This document shows, in pieces, positions 45,228 through 58,337 of a stretch of 64,000 nucleotides of DNA (positions are counted from its first letter, which is position 1; every line of letters starts with the position of its first letter). Made by a program: the position numbers and the translations under genes. This stretch comes from Arcuatula senhousia. Lineage: Eukaryota > Mollusca > Bivalvia > Mytilida > Mytilidae. The stretch spans positions 64,849,702 to 64,913,701 of the forward strand of contig OZ020307.1 in assembly GCA_963971305.1 (NCBI GenBank), in the 5' to 3' direction. The notes beneath the pieces were generated by a model that had not been told where the DNA came from, ran no database searches, and saw only the letters and a program-made list of their open reading frames with translations.

Positions 45228-46157
45228 AGCTCACCTGGCCAAAGGCCATGTGAGCTATTGCCATCACTTGGCGTCCGTCGTCCTCGTCGTCCGTCCGTCG
45301 TCGTCGTCCGTCGTCGTCGTTAACTTTTCTTCAAACTTCTTCTCTTTGAAACGGTTGCACAGATTCAAACCAAATTTGGTCTGGTGGTACTTTAGGGTAT
45401 CCCCCACAGAACTGATGTGGGGATTTTTGATTCGTCGAAAAACATGGCCGCCGTTGCTAAAAATAGACCAGGGGGGTCAGACTACTGTTTTTGGCTTGTA
45501 AATCAAAAAGTATAAGCGATAGATGAAATCTGATGCCACGCTACTGCTTCAGCATCAAAAGCTCTACAAAAGTCTCCATTGAGTCGAAGTTCTCAGATGA
45601 CCCCTTATGGGAGTTACGGCCCCTTAAAGGTGAAAAATAGCATTTTTTCATGTTTTTGGCCTATGGAATGAAAACTATTGCAGATAGAGAGAAGCTGTTG
45701 CTTGCTTAAATGTTCAGCTCATTTAGCTCTACTAAAGTCTCCATAAGGTCAAAGTTGTCAGATGACCCCTTATAGGGGTTATGGCCCCTTAAAGGCAAAA
45801 AATAGAGTTTTTGGCCTATAGAATGAAAACTATTGCAGATAGAGAAAAGCTGTTGCTTGCTTAAATGTTCAGCTCGTTTAGCTCTACACAAGCCTCCATA
45901 GGGTCGAAGTTGTCAGATGACCCCTTATAGGGGTTACAGCCCTTTAAAGGCAAAAAATAGTGTTTTTGGCCTATAGAATGAAAACTATTGCAGATAGAGA
46001 AAAGCTGTTGCTTGCTTAAATGTTCAGCTCATTTAGCTCTACAAAAGTCTCCATAGGGTCAAAGTTGTCAGATGACATCTTATAGGGATTATGGCCCCTT
46101 AAAGGCAAAAAATAGAGTTTTTGGCCTATGGAATGAAAACTATTGCAGATAGAGAAA
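45228..46157 (-). mobile_element. Hairpin-ended element (copy 3), reverse orientation, truncated
   Basis: It begins AGCTCACCTGGCC AAA GGCCATGTGAGCT, the reverse of the terminal stem-loop of copies 1 and 2, followed by a GTCGTC microsatellite and about four core units (GCTGTTGCTTGCTTAAATGTTCAG, TAGGGGTTATGGCCCC). The other end is cut off by the AAT-rich start of the module array at about 46157. It is flanked by a T-run at its hairpin end, as the other copies are by A-runs. Confidence 0.7.
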
Positions 46158-46175
46158 TAATAATAATAATAATAA

Positions 46176-47090
46176 TTAAAGTGCCATTTGTTCAGTGAAC
46201 AAATGAGAGGTCTTTCCCGTAAAGTTGACCTATGACCTTTAACCTTTGTCTTAAAGTCAAGCTCTTTGATTGCTGATAATAAATATATATATATTTACTA
46301 TATTATCTGTAACCGTTTAAATGTTATATTCACATCAATAATGCATAGGATGAGGTTTTTTGCCGCCATTTTGAAATTACTCAACCGTAACATATATTTC
46401 TTGGGCTTAAATGATAGATCTTGTCAAGACGGTCATTTTTCATACACATGTCTATTATACTATCTGTTACGGTTTTCAAGTTATTGGCAAAAAACCTATT
46501 TCGCAAAAACTTGTTTCGGCCGCCATTTCGAAACCGCTCAACCGAATCATACACTTTTTGGACTCAAATTGTAGGTCTTCTCAAGACGATCATTTTTTGT
46601 TCACATATTGTCTATACTATCTCTAACGGTTTTCAAGTTATAAGCAAAAAACCGTTTGACGGCCGCCATTTTGGCAATGGTAAACGCAAAAAAGTTTTCG
46701 ATTGCATATTCGTAATCAGGACCCTCTAATCTACTTGGAAACTAAATTTCATCAAAATCGGACAACATTGACATTTTGCGCCAAGTTTGCGCCATACGCG
46801 CGCAACCAGGAAGTAAATTACAGCATTCTTTTTGCATGATAAATCATCACCAGGATGTTAGCTTCCATTTTCACTAAACAGAATCTTGATAACTATTACC
46901 GTTTCTGAGCTCACCTGATAACAAGGGTAAACAGCGTTTTGCGCTATTGCGCCGAAACTACAAATAATTTAGCGTCGTGTCCATGGCCTAGTCTATTCCT
47001 GGTAGTGCTGAGTAAGTGTGCAAAATTTCATGAAAATCGGTCAAGGCACTTTTTGCACCCGACTGGAAGAAAAAAAAAAGAATAATAATA
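46176..47090 (+). mobile_element. Module A1 of hairpin-headed concatemer
   Basis: The head stem-loop is CATTTGTTC AGT GAACAAATG (46185-46205), then GAGAGGTCTTTCCCG. The body has two GGCCGCCATTT core units (about 46360 and 46519) plus a third partial one near 46660. The tail ends in an A-run and AATAATAATAATA. A1 has a private tail (TAGCGTCGTGTCCATGG). Confidence 0.7.
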
Positions 47091-47252
47091 ATAGGCCGAC
47101 GAAATACAATAAGGTCTTCCCTTTGGAAAGGGAAAGACCTTAATAATAGGCATAACGAAATCAATAAGGTCTTCCCTTTGGAAAGGGAAAGACCTTAATA
47201 ATAGGCCTAACGAATACAATAAGGTCTTTCCTACGGAAGGAAAGACCTTAAT
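47091..47252 (+). repeat. Three short stem-loop units (H units)
   Basis: Each unit is an AATAAT linker, about 20 bp (GGCCTAACGAATACAAT), then AAGGTCTTTCC, an apex, and GGAAAGACCTT. The apices here are CCCTTTGGAAAGGG twice and CCTACGGAAGG once. Confidence 0.85.
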
Positions 47253-47259
47253 AATATTA

Positions 47260-48830
47260 TTAAACGGCTGATTGTTCATAGAACAATCAAGAGAACGGTC
47301 TTTCCCCCGTTAAGAGCCTCATTGCTGGCATTTGTTTGTTTGTTTGTTTTGTTTTTGCTGGTTTAAAAAAAAAAAAAAAGGGGGGGGGGTATTTCATACA
47401 TGTATGTTATTGCCATACATGAATCTGAAAAGATGGGGGCGGGGACATTTAAGTTTTTTTCTTTTGTGGTTTTTTTTTTTTTTTTTTTTTTTGGTTTTGT
47501 TTTGTTTTGTTTTGTTTTATTTGTTTTGTTTCATTTTGTTTATTTCTTTTGTTTTCTTGTTTTAAACAAACAACAATCAGTAAATCGCCATGGAAAATGG
47601 GGGGGGGTGGCGAGCGGGGACGAGTGATTTTATTTTATTCATTCAAATCTAGGTGGCGACATCACTTTGTTGATCTGGGTTTCCTTGGTGTCACGCGCTT
47701 GACGTAATTTTTGAATGACTTTACGACTTAGTTTTTAGATTTCTCAGTACAGCGGTAGACTTTGCAGGGTGCAGACCTATATTGATTTTCCATTCTCTCA
47801 ACGTATACAGTTAGAATACATGAACGTCACGGATGAGCAAGTTTATAATTGGAATGTGCCTGTTATAGAAATGACACGGGAATCTTTTGACAATAGTTTA
47901 CAACATTTGATGACAGGCAAAAATAATGACATAATTAGTTCATTTTGGATTATTTTAAATAGTTAAGGACGAATTTAGTGAGAACATTCAATTTTCGAAA
48001 CAGGAATAACGTTGAATAGTGAAATTTGGAGGAAATTCGTCAGGAATTTGTGTGTTTTACGGGACTGCAGAAAACTTTAATTTTGAAAAACTCATTAACC
48101 AGAGGACATTTTTGTAAACGGGGACTTTTAGTGCATACATTTGGCTAGGATATCAGCTAGTTTTGACAGCATTTTGGCACTTCCGGTGCATTTGACAAAA
48201 GTACAAAGAGGGGTCAAGTTACGTTTTTTGAAATTTCAAAAAAATAGAAAAAAAATTTGTATAAAAACAAATAATGCGACCCGGCTGGAATGTTTGACAG
48301 ATTTCAGTCGGGCACATTTTTACGGAGAGGGGGCACCAAAAATTTCCACACGGAAAAGTTTATTTTTGGCTAAATTAGCGATTTTTGAGTAAAAACCAGA
48401 AAGGGGCGTAACTTCAAAACGGGGCCAGGTACAGACTTTATTTTTAGCTACAACTCGAGAGCTCATTATTCTCAGCAACTGTGCAAAATTTCATCAAAAT
48501 CGGACAACATTGACATTTTGCGCCAAGTTTGCGCCATACGCGCGCAACCAGGAAGTAAATTACAGCATTGTTTTTGCATGATAAATCATCACCAGGATGT
48601 AAGCTACCATTTTCACTAAACAGAATCTTGATAACTATTACCGTTTCTGAGCTCACCTGATAACAAGGGTAAACAGCGTTTTGCGCTATTGCGCCGAAAC
48701 TAAAAGGAGTTGGCGCTCACAGGCATACTCATTTCTATTCCTGGCAGTGCTGAATAAGTGTGCCAAATTTCATTAAGATCGGTCAAGAAACTTTTTGCTC
48801 ACGAGCGGCAGAAAAAAAAAAGAATAATAA
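47260..48830 (+). mobile_element. Module B1 of hairpin-headed concatemer
   Basis: The head stem-loop is GATTGTTC ATA GAACAATC, then GAACGGTCTTTCCCCCG. An A-run/G-run, a long T-run, the small frame at 47769, and a body shared with modules C and D up to about 48490 follow; from there the sequence switches to the A-type tail (GACAACATTGACATTTTGCG). It is therefore a 5'-B / 3'-A mosaic. Confidence 0.65.
47769..47966 (+). CDS. Small open frame in module B1, unknown product
   Basis: A 65-codon frame, not recognised, contains MNVTDEQVYNWNVPVIEMTR then ESFDNSLQHLMTG. It lies about 300 bp downstream of the G/T-run block and is identical in module B2 (58994-59191). In module D1 the upstream ATG is gone, but the last 48 codons remain open (62679-62825) with three replacement changes. 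It could be a captured gene fragment or a chance frame. Confidence 0.25.
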   Translation: MQTYIDFPFSQRIQLEYMNVTDEQVYNWNVPVIEMTRESFDNSLQHLMTGKNNDIISSFWIILNS

Positions 48831-49735
48831 TTAAAGTGCCATTTGTTCAGAGAACAAATGAGAGGTCTTTCCCGTAAACCGACCTATGACCTTTGACCTT
48901 TTTCTTATAGTCAAGCTCTTGAATTACTGATAATAAATATATATATATTTACTATATTATCTGTAACCTTTAATTGTTAAATAGAAGTAAATAATGCACT
49001 GGATGATGTTTTTGGCCGCCATTTTGAAACCAGTCAACCATTACATGTACTTCTTGGGCTTAATGGATAGGTCTTGTCAAGACGGTCACTTTTCATACAC
49101 ATGTCTATTATACTATCTGTTACGGTTTTCAAGTTATTGGCAAAAAACATATTTCGTGAAAACCTGTTTCGGCCGCCATTTCGAAACCGCTCAACCGAAT
49201 CATGCACTTCTTGGACTCAAATTGTAGGTCTTTTCAAGACGATCATTTTTTGTTCATATATTGTCTATACTATCTCGAACGGTTTTCGAGTTATAAGCAA
49301 AAAACCGTTTGACGGCCACCATTTTGGCAATGGTAAACGCAAAAAAATTTTCGATTGCATATTCGTAATCAGGACCCTCAAATCTACCTGGAAACCAAAT
49401 TTCATAAAAATCGGACAATTTTTACATTTTGCGCCAAGTTTGCGCCATACGCGCGAAACCAGGAAGTAAATTACAGCATTCATTTTGCATGATAAATCAT
49501 CACCAGGATGTAAGCAATCATTTTCACTTAACAGAATCTTTATAACTATTACCGTTTCTGAGCTCACCTGATAACAAGGGTAAACAGCGTTTTGCGCTAT
49601 TGCGCCAAAACTAAAAGGAGTTGGCGCTCACAGGCATACTCATTTCTATTCCTGGCAGTGCTGAATAAGTGTGCCAAATTTCATAAAGATCAGTCAAGAA
49701 ACTTTTTGCTCACGAGCGGCAGAAAAAAAAAAGAA
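48831..49735 (+). mobile_element. Module A2 of hairpin-headed concatemer
   Basis: It has the head AAGTGCCATTTGTTC AGA GAACAAATG, core units at 49013 and 49171, the tail TTTTTGCTCACGAGCGGCAG, then an A-run. Long overlapping frames on both strands inside are repeated with the module and show no coding signature. Confidence 0.7.
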
Positions 49736-50656
49736 TTAAAGTGCCATTTGTTCCGAGAACAAATGAGAGGTCTTTCCCGTAAACGTGACCTATGACCTTT
49801 AACCTTTGTCTTAAAGTTAAGCTCTTCAATTACTGATAAAATATATATATATATATATGTACTATATTATCTATAACTGTTTTAATGTTATATAAGTAAA
49901 TAATGCATAGGATGAAGTTTTCGGCCGCCATTTTGAAATCACTCAACCGTATCATGTACTTTTTGGGCTTAAATGATAGGTCTTGTCAAGACGGTCATTT
50001 TTCATACACATGTCTATTATACTATCTGTTAAGGTTTTAAAGTTATTGGCAAAAAACGTATTTCGCGAAAACTTGTTTCGGCCGTTATTTCAAAACCGCT
50101 CAACCGAATCATGCACTATTTGGACTCAAATTGTAGGTCTTTTCAAGACAATCATTTTTTGTTCATATATTGTCTATACTATCTCTAACGGTTTTCGAGT
50201 TATAAGCAAAAAACCGTTTGACGGCCGCCATTTTGGCAATGGTAAACGCAAAAAAGTTTTCGATTGCATATTCGTAATCAGGACCCTCAAATCTACCTTG
50301 AAACAAAATTTCATAAAAATCGGACAATTTTTACATTTTGCGCCAAGTTTGCGCCATACGCGCGCAACCAGGAAGTAAATTACAGCATTCATTTTGCATG
50401 ATAAATTATCACCAGGATGTAAGCTACCATTTTCACTAAACAGAATCTTTATAACTATTACCGTTTCTGAGCTCACCTGATAACAAGGGTAAACAGCGTT
50501 TTGCGCTATTGCGCCAAAACTAAAAGGAGTTGGCGCTCACAGGCATACTCATTTCTATTCCTGGCAGTGCTGAATAAGTGTGCCAAATTTCATAAAGATC
50601 GGTCAAAAAACTTTTTGCTCACGAGCGGCAGAAAAAAAAAAGAATAATAATAATAA
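49736..50656 (+). mobile_element. Module A3 of hairpin-headed concatemer
   Basis: Same head, core and tail as A2, directly abutting it. The head has a C in place of A in the loop border (GTTCCGAGAAC), which keeps the stem. Confidence 0.7.
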
Positions 50657-51571
50657 TTAAAATGCCATTTGTTCAGAGAACAAATGAGAGGTCTTTCCCG
50701 TAAAGTTGACCTATGACCTTTGACCTTTGTCTTAAAGTCAAGCTCTTTAATTACTGATAATAAATATATATATATTTACTATATAATCTGTAACCGTTTA
50801 AATGTAATATACAAGTTAATAATGCATTGGATGATGTTTTGGCCGCCATTTTGAAACCACTCAACCGTATCATGTACTTCTTGGGCTTAAATTGTAGGTC
50901 TTGTCAAGACAGTCATTTTTTATACACATGTCTATTATACTATCTGTTACGGTTTTCAAGTTATTGGCAAAAAACGTATTTCGCGAAAACCTGTTTCGGT
51001 CGCCATTTCAAAATCGCTCAACCGAATCATGTACTTCTTGGACTCAAATTGTAGGTCTTTTCAAGACGATCATTTTTTGTTCATATATTGTCTATACTAT
51101 CTTTAACGGATTTCGAGTTATAAGTAAAAAACCATTTGACGACCGCCATTTTGGCAATGGTAAACGCAAAAAAAATTTTGACCACAGATTCGTAATCAGG
51201 ACCCTCAAATCGACCTGGAAACCAAATTTCATCAAAATCGGACAACATTGACATTTTGCGCCAACTTTGCGCCATACGCGCGCAACCAGGAAGTAAAATA
51301 AGATTATTTTTTTTCGTGATGACACATTGGCAGGAGTCAGAAAACAGTTTCCACAGTTTAGATTTTTTATATCTGTTACTATCTAGGAGGAGATCTGTAC
51401 ACAAGGGTAAACAGCGTTTTGCGCCATTGCGCCGTAACGAAACAAAGTTGGCGCTCACAGGGTCAACCAGGTCTTCTGTTTGCAGATCTGAATAAGTGTG
51501 CCAAATTTGGTCAAAATCGGTCAAGGGACTTTTCGTCAATTGATGGCAGAAGAAAAGAACAATAATAATAA
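50657..51571 (+). mobile_element. Module A4 of hairpin-headed concatemer
   Basis: The head is AATGCCATTTGTTC AGA GAACAAATG. Its tail is a different type from A2 and A3: GATGACACATTGGCAGGAGT, CTATCTAGGAGGAGATCTG, ending CAATTGATGGCAGAAG. Confidence 0.7.
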
Positions 51572-52495
51572 TTAAAATGCCATTTGTTCAGAGAACAAAT
51601 GAGAGGTCTTTCCCGTTAAGTTGACCTATGACCTTTGACCTTTGTCTTAAAGTCAAGCTCTTTAATTACTGATAATAAATATATATATATATTTACTATA
51701 TTATCTGTAACCGTTTAAATGTTATATACAAGTAAATAATGCATTGGATGATGTTTTTGGCCGCCATTTTGAAACCAGTCAACCGTAACATGTACTTCTT
51801 GGGCTTAAATGATAGGTCTTGTCAAGACGGTCATTTTTCATACACATGTCTATTATACTATCTGTTAAGGTTTTCAAGTTATTAGCAAAAAACGTATTTC
51901 GCGAAAACCTGTTTCGGCCGCCATTTCGAAACAGCTCAACCAAATCATGCACTTTTTGGACTCAAATTGCAGGTCTTTTCAAGACGATCATTTTTTGTTC
52001 ATATATTGTCTATGCTATCTCTAACGATTTTCGAGTTACAAGTATAAAACCATTTCACGACCGCCATTTTGGCAATGGTAAACGCAAAAAAAAATTTGTC
52101 CACAGATTCGTAATCAGGACCGTCAAATCTACCTGGAAACCAAATTTCATCAAAATCGGACAACATTGACATTTTGCGCCAACTTTGCGCCATACGCGCG
52201 CAACCAGGAAGTAAAATAAAAAAAATCTTTTTCATGATGACACATTGGCAGGAGTCAGAGAACATTTTCCACAGTTTAGATTTTTTATATCTGTTACTAT
52301 CTAGGCGGAGATCTGTACACAAGGGTAAACAGCGTTTTGCGCCATTGCGCCGTAACGAAACATAGTTGGCGCTCACAGGGTCAACCAGGTCTTCTGTTTG
52401 CAGATTTGAATAAGTGTGCCAAATTTGGTCAAAATCGGTCAAAGGACTTTTCGTCAATTGATGGCAGAAGAAAAGAACAATAATAATAATAATAA
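51572..52495 (+). mobile_element. Module A5 of hairpin-headed concatemer
   Basis: Same head and same alternative tail as A4, so A4 and A5 are closest relatives. Confidence 0.7.
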
Positions 52496-53397
52496 TTAAA
52501 ATGCCATTTGTTCAGAGAACAAATGAGAGGTCTTTCCCGTAAAGGTGACCTATGACCTTTGACCTTTGTCTTAAAGTTAAGCTCTTTAATTATTGATAAT
52601 CAAAATATATAAATTTACTATATTATATGTTTCCGTTTAAATGTTATATACAAGTAAATAATGCATAGTATGAGGTTTTTGGCCGCCATTTTGAAACCAG
52701 TCAACCGTTACATGTATTTCTTAGGCTTAAATGATAGGTCTTGTGAAGACGGTCATTTTTTATACACATGTCTATTATACAATCTTTTACGGTTTTCAAG
52801 TTATTGGCAAAAAACGTATTTCGCGAAAACCTGTTTCGGCCGCCATTTCAAAACCGCTCAACCGAATCATGCACTTCTTGGACTCAAATTGTAGGTCTTT
52901 TCAAGACGATCATTTTTTGTTCATATATTGTCTATACTATCTCTAGCCGTTTTCGAGTTATAAGTAAAAAACCATTTGACGACCGCCATTTTGGCAATGG
53001 TAAACGCAAAAAAAAAATTGACCACAGATTCGTTATCAGGACCCTCAAATCTACCTGGAAACCAAATTTCATCAAAATTGGACAACTTTGACATTTTGTG
53101 CTAAGTTTGCGCCATACGCGCGCAACCAGGAAGTAAATTACAGCATTCTTTTTGCATGATTAATCATCACCAGGATGTAAGCTACCATTTTCACTAATCA
53201 GAATCTTGATAACTATTACCGTTTCTGAGCTCACCTGATAACAAGGGTAAACAGCGTTTTGCGCCATTGCGCCGTAACGAAATATAGTTGGCGCTCACAG
53301 GGTCAGTCACGTCGAGTCCTGGTAGTCATAAATGAGTGTGCCAAATTTCGTTAAGATTGGATAAGAAACTTTTCATATATTGAGGGGAGAAAAAAAG
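52496..53397 (+). mobile_element. Module A6 of hairpin-headed concatemer
   Basis: A-type head and core. The middle of the tail is like A2 (CATCACCAGGATGTAAGC), followed by a segment like A5 (GCGCCATTGCGCCGTAACG) and a private end (CACGTCGAGTCCTGGTAG), so it is a mosaic. Confidence 0.65.
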
Positions 53398-53509
53398 AAT
53401 AATAATAATCATAAGAAAAACAGTAAGGTCTTTCCACTGTAGTGGGAAAGACCTTAATAATCAGAAGAAATACAATAAGGTCTTTCCTTCAGAAAGGGAA
53501 AGACCTTAA
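53398..53509 (+). repeat. Two short stem-loop units (H units)
   Basis: The apices are CCACTGTAGTGGG and CCTTCAGAAAGGG, each closed by AAGGTCTTTCC and GGAAAGACCTT arms. The linkers differ from those of other clusters (CATAAGAAAAACAGT, CAGAAGAAATACAAT). Confidence 0.85.
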
Positions 53510-54410
53510 TTAAAGTGCCATTTGTTCAGAGAACAAATGAGAGGTCTTTCCCGTAAATTGACCTATGACCTTTGTCTTAAAGTCAAGCTCTTTAATTACT
53601 GATAATAAAAATATATGTATTTACTATTTTATCTGTAACCATTTAAATGTTATATACAAGTAAATAATGCATTGGATGATGTTTTTGGCCGCCATTTTGA
53701 AACCAGTCAACCGTTACATGTATTTCTTGGGCTTAAATGAAAGGTCTTGTCAAGACGGTCATTTTTTATACACATATCTATTATACAATCTTTTACGGTT
53801 TTCAAGTTATTGGCAAAAAACCTATTTCGCGAAAACCTGTTTCGGCCGCCATTTCGAAATCGCTCAACCGAATCATGCACTTCTTGGACTCAAATTGTAG
53901 GTCTTTTCAAGACGATCATTTTTTGTTCATATATTGTCTATACTATCTCTTACGGTTTTCGAGTTATAAGCAAAAAACCATTTGACGTCCGCCATTTTGG
54001 CAATGGTAAACGCAAAAAAAATTTTGACCACAGATTCGTGATCAGGATTCTTAAATCTACCTGGAAACCAAATTTCATCAAAATCGGACAAAATTTACAT
54101 TTTGCGCCAAGTTTGCGCCATGCGCGCGCAACCAGGAAGTAAATTACAGCATTCTTTTTGCATGATAAATCATCACCAGGATGTAAGCTACCATTTTCGC
54201 TAAACAGAATCTTTATAACTATTACCGTTTCTGAGCTCACCTGATAACAAGGGTAAGCAGCGTTTTGCGCTATTGCGCCAAAACTAATAAGAGTTGGCGC
54301 TCACAGGCATACTGATTTCTATTCCTGGCAGTGCTGAATAAGTGTGCCAAATTTGGTTAAGATCGGTCAAGAAACTTTTTGCTCACGAGCGGCAGAAAAA
54401 AAAAAGAATA
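53510..54410 (+). mobile_element. Module A7 of hairpin-headed concatemer
   Basis: A-type head with CATTTGTTC AGA GAACAAATG, core units at about 53687 and 53846, and an A2-like tail ending CACGAGCGGCAG plus an A-run. Confidence 0.7.
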
Positions 54411-54589
54411 ATAATAATAATAGGCCTAACGAATACAATAAGGTCTTTCCTACGGAAGGGAAAGACCTTAATAATAATAGGCCTAACGAATACAATAAGG
54501 TCTTTCCTACGGAAGGGAAAGACCTTAATAATAATAATAGGCCTAACGAATACAATAAGGTCTTTCCTACGGAAGGGAAAGACCTTAAT
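54411..54589 (+). repeat. Three near-identical short stem-loop units (H units)
   Basis: Units of about 58-60 bp: AATAATAATAGGCCTAACGA, ATACAATAAGGTCTTTCC, apex TACGGAA, GGGAAAGACCTT. They differ mainly in the number of AAT triplets. Confidence 0.9.
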
Positions 54590-56010
54590 TATACGTCAGT
54601 TGCTCATAGAAAAAAAATAAGTAGGGGTTTTTTCACATTTTAGAGGACTATTTCCGCCATTTTAACTGAGTCTTAAAGGATGTTTTGTCATTTACATGTT
54701 TGTTTGTTTGTCTGTCCGTCCGTCCTTATTTTTTGTTTTTTGTATGTTTTTTTTATACTTTCGTTTTGTTTGTTTTTCAAATAACTGTTCATGTTTGTTT
54801 TTGTTTCTTTTACATGACAAAACAATTTTTGAGGTGGGGGGGGGGGGCTATTTCATACATGTAAGTTATCGCGCATACATGTAAGTACAAAAATTGGGGG
54901 GGGGGGGGGGGGGGCTTCAGTTTTTAGTTTATTTTCTTTGTTACTATATATAGCGACACTTTGTTATTTGTAGGTTTCTATGGTGTCGCGCGCGCTCTAC
55001 GTCATATTTGAATAAAACTACGACTCTGTTTTTTAAAATCTCAGTCGAGGATTGAACGTTGACCAGTACACTTCAATTTTATTTCATTCATATAAGTGTT
55101 ACTATATGGAATACATTGTCGTCGCGCCTGAGTAACTTCATAATTGAAAGCACCTGTTTATAGGAAATTATGACAATTGTTGTCAGCGAAGTGACCGACA
55201 TTTAAAACAGTAAAAATTGTCTTGAAATTGGATTATTCTTGTGAATTAAAGTGGATTTAAGTGATTTCATTCAATTTTAAAATCAGGAAACACGTTTCTA
55301 TAGGAAAATCGCAAGAAATAAGTCAGGATTTTTTGCATTTAACGGGTATGCAGAACATTTAAATTTTGAAAAAGTCAGAAACGGGAGGGAATTTTTTTAA
55401 AAGGGGACCTTTGGTCCAAACATTTGGCTAGGATTTGGGCCACTTTTGACAGCATTTTGGCACTTCCGGTTGATTTGGCAAAAGTACAAAAAGGGGTCAA
55501 TATACGTTTTTTGACATTTCTAAATTCTAAAAAAGAACATTTTTTTCGAAAAAAAAAGAGAGCCCCGCCCAATTCTTTGATAGAGGCCAGCCGGGCACAT
55601 GTCTACGGAGAGCGGGCACCAAAAGATTTGGCCCGGAAAACTTTAATTTTGGCGAAAATAGCGACTTTTGAGTGAAAACTGCAAAGGGGCGTAACTTCAA
55701 AATGGGACCAGATACGGACATGATGGTTAGCTACAAAGCGAGAACTCAGCAACTTAAGCAACTGTACAAAATTTTAGGTCGATCGGTTGAACGATGTAGG
55801 AGTTTATCTGATAACAAGATTTCATAAAAAAAAGCCCGCGGGGGCATAACTCCAAAACTGGGCTAGGTACGAGCTTCCAGGGTGAGCTGTGCTTGTGTTT
55901 GAAGTAGTTCTAGCAGTCCTCCAAATTTCAGCCAAATCCGTTCAGAAATGGCGAAACCATTAATTTTTTTAAGTCTAAGTGTTGTTAATGAAGAATTGGA
56001 ATAAGAATAT
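54590..56010 (+). mobile_element. Module C1 of hairpin-headed concatemer
   Basis: It begins ATACGTCAGTTGCTCATAGA, a decayed head. It has a GTCCGTCCGTCC microsatellite, two G-runs around CATACATGTAAGTTATCGCG, ACTATATATAGCGACAC, and a tail ending GAATTGGAATAAGAATAT. It is nearly identical to C2, 1421 bp away. Confidence 0.7.
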
Positions 56011-57425
56011 TATACGTCAGTTGCTCATAGAAAAAAAATAAGTAGGGGTTTTTTCACATTTTAGAGGACTATTTCCGCCATTTTAACTGAGTCTTAAAGG
56101 ATGTTTTGTCATTTACATGTTTGTTTGTTTGTCTGTCCGTCCGTCCTTATTTTTTGTTTTTTGTATGTTTTTTTTATACTTTCGTTTTGTTTGTTTTTCA
56201 AATAACTGTTCATGTTTGTTTTTGTTTCTTTTACATGACAAAACAATTTTTGAGGTGGGGGGGGGGCTATTTCATACATGTAAGTTATCGCGCATACATG
56301 TAAGTACAAAAATTGGGGGGGGGGGGGGGCTTCAGTTTTTAGTTTATTTTCTTTGTTACTATATATAGCGACACTTTGTTATTTGTAGGTTTCTATGGTG
56401 TCGCGCGCGCTCTACGTCATATTTGAATAAAACTACGACTCTGTTTTTTAAAATCTCAGTCGAGGATTGAACGTTGACCAGTACACTTCAATTTTATTTC
56501 ATTCATATAAGTGTTACTATATGGAATACATTGTCGTCGCGCCTGAGTAACTTCATAATTGAAAGCACCTGTTTATAGGAAATTATGACAATTGTTGTCA
56601 GCGAAGTGACCGACATTTAAAACAGTAAAAATTGTCTTGAAATTGGATTATTCTTGTGAATTAAAGTGGATTTAAGTGATTTCATTCAATTTTAAAATCA
56701 GGAAACACGTTTCTATAGGAAAATCGCAAGAAATAAGTCAGGATTTTTTGCATTTAACGGGTATGCAGAACATTTAAATTTTGAAAAAGTCAGAAACGGG
56801 AGGGAATTTTTTTAAAAGGGGACCTTTGGTCCAAACATTTGGCTAGGATTTGGGCCACTTTTGACAGCATTTTGGCACTTCCGGTTGATTTGGCAAAAGT
56901 ACAAAAAGGGGTCAATATACGTTTTTTGACATTTCTAAATTCTAAAAAAGAACATTTTTTTCGAAAAAAAAAAGAGAGCCCCGCCCAATTCTTTGATAGA
57001 GGCCAGCCGGGCACATGTCTACGGAGAGCGGGCACCAAAAGATTTGGCCCGGAAAACTTTAATTTTGGCAAAAATAGCGACTTTTTAGTGAAAACTGCAA
57101 AGGGGCGTAACTTCAAAATGGGACCAGATACGGACATGATGGTTAGCTACAAAGCGAGAACTCAGCAACTTAAGCAACTGTACAAAATTTTAGGTCGATC
57201 GGTTGAACGATGTAGGAGTTTATCTGATAACAAGATTTCATAAAAAAAAGCCCGCGGGGGCATAACTCCAAAACTGGGCTAGGTACGAGCTTCCAGGGTG
57301 AGCTGTGCTTGTGTTTGAAGTAGTTCTAGCAGTCCTCCAAATTTCAGCCAAATCCGTTCAGAAATGGCGAAACCATTAATTTTTTTAAGTCTAAGTGTTG
57401 TTAATGAAGAATTGGAATAAGAATA
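56011..57425 (+). mobile_element. Module C2 of hairpin-headed concatemer
   Basis: A near-identical tandem copy of C1. The visible differences are G-run lengths and a few substitutions, so this is a recent duplication or insertion. Confidence 0.7.
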
Positions 57426-58337
57426 TTAAAGTGCCATTTGTTCAGAGAACAAATGAGAGGTCTTTCCCGTAAAATTGACCTATGACCTTTAACCTTTGTC
57501 TTAAAGTCAAGCTCTTTGATTACTGATAATAAATATATATATATTAACTATATTGTCTGTAACCGTTTAAATGTTATATTCATATCAATAATGCATAGGA
57601 TGAGGTTTTTTGCCGCCATTTTGAAATTACTCAACCGTAACATATATTTCTTGGGCTTAAATGATAGGTCTTGTCAAGACGGTCATTTTTCATACACATG
57701 TCTATTATACTATCTGTTACGGTTTTCAAGTTATTGGCAAAAAACCTATTTCGCGAAAACTTGTTTCGGCCGCCATTTCGCAACCGCTCATTCGAATCAT
57801 ACACTTTATGGACTCAAATTGTAGGTCTTTTCAAGACGATCATTTTTTGTTCACATATTGTCTATACTATCTCTAACGGTTTTCGAGTTATAGGTAAAAA
57901 ACCATTTGACGACCGCCATTTTGGCAATGGTCAACGCAAAAAAAAATTTGACCACAGATTCGTTATCAGGACCCTCAAATCTACCTGGAAACCAAATTTC
58001 ATCAAAATCGGACAACTTTGACATTTTGCGCCAAGTTTGCGCCATACGCGCGCAACCAGGAAGTAAATTACAGCATTCTTTTTGCATGATAAATCATCAC
58101 CAGGATGTAAGCTACCATTTTCATTAAACAGAATCTTGATAACTATTACCGTTTCGGAGGAGATCTGATCACAAGGGTAAACAGCGTTTTGCGCTATTGC
58201 GCCGAACCTAAAAGGAGTTGGCGCTCACAGGCATACTCATTTCTATTCCTGGCAGTGCTGAATAAGTGTGCCAAATTTCATTAAGATTGGTCAAGAAACT
58301 TTTTGCTCACGAGCGGCAGAAAAAAAAAAAAGAATAA
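57426..58337 (+). mobile_element. Module A8 of hairpin-headed concatemer
   Basis: A-type head and core. The start resembles A1 most closely (TTTTTGCCGCCATTTTGAAA TTACTC). Confidence 0.7.

Noticed and set aside
46266..58127. Recurrent open frames of 70-150 codons on both strands of the A modules
   Set aside because: They recur because the modules recur, overlap each other on several frames and both strands, and have unstable ends between copies. Nothing resembles a known domain.
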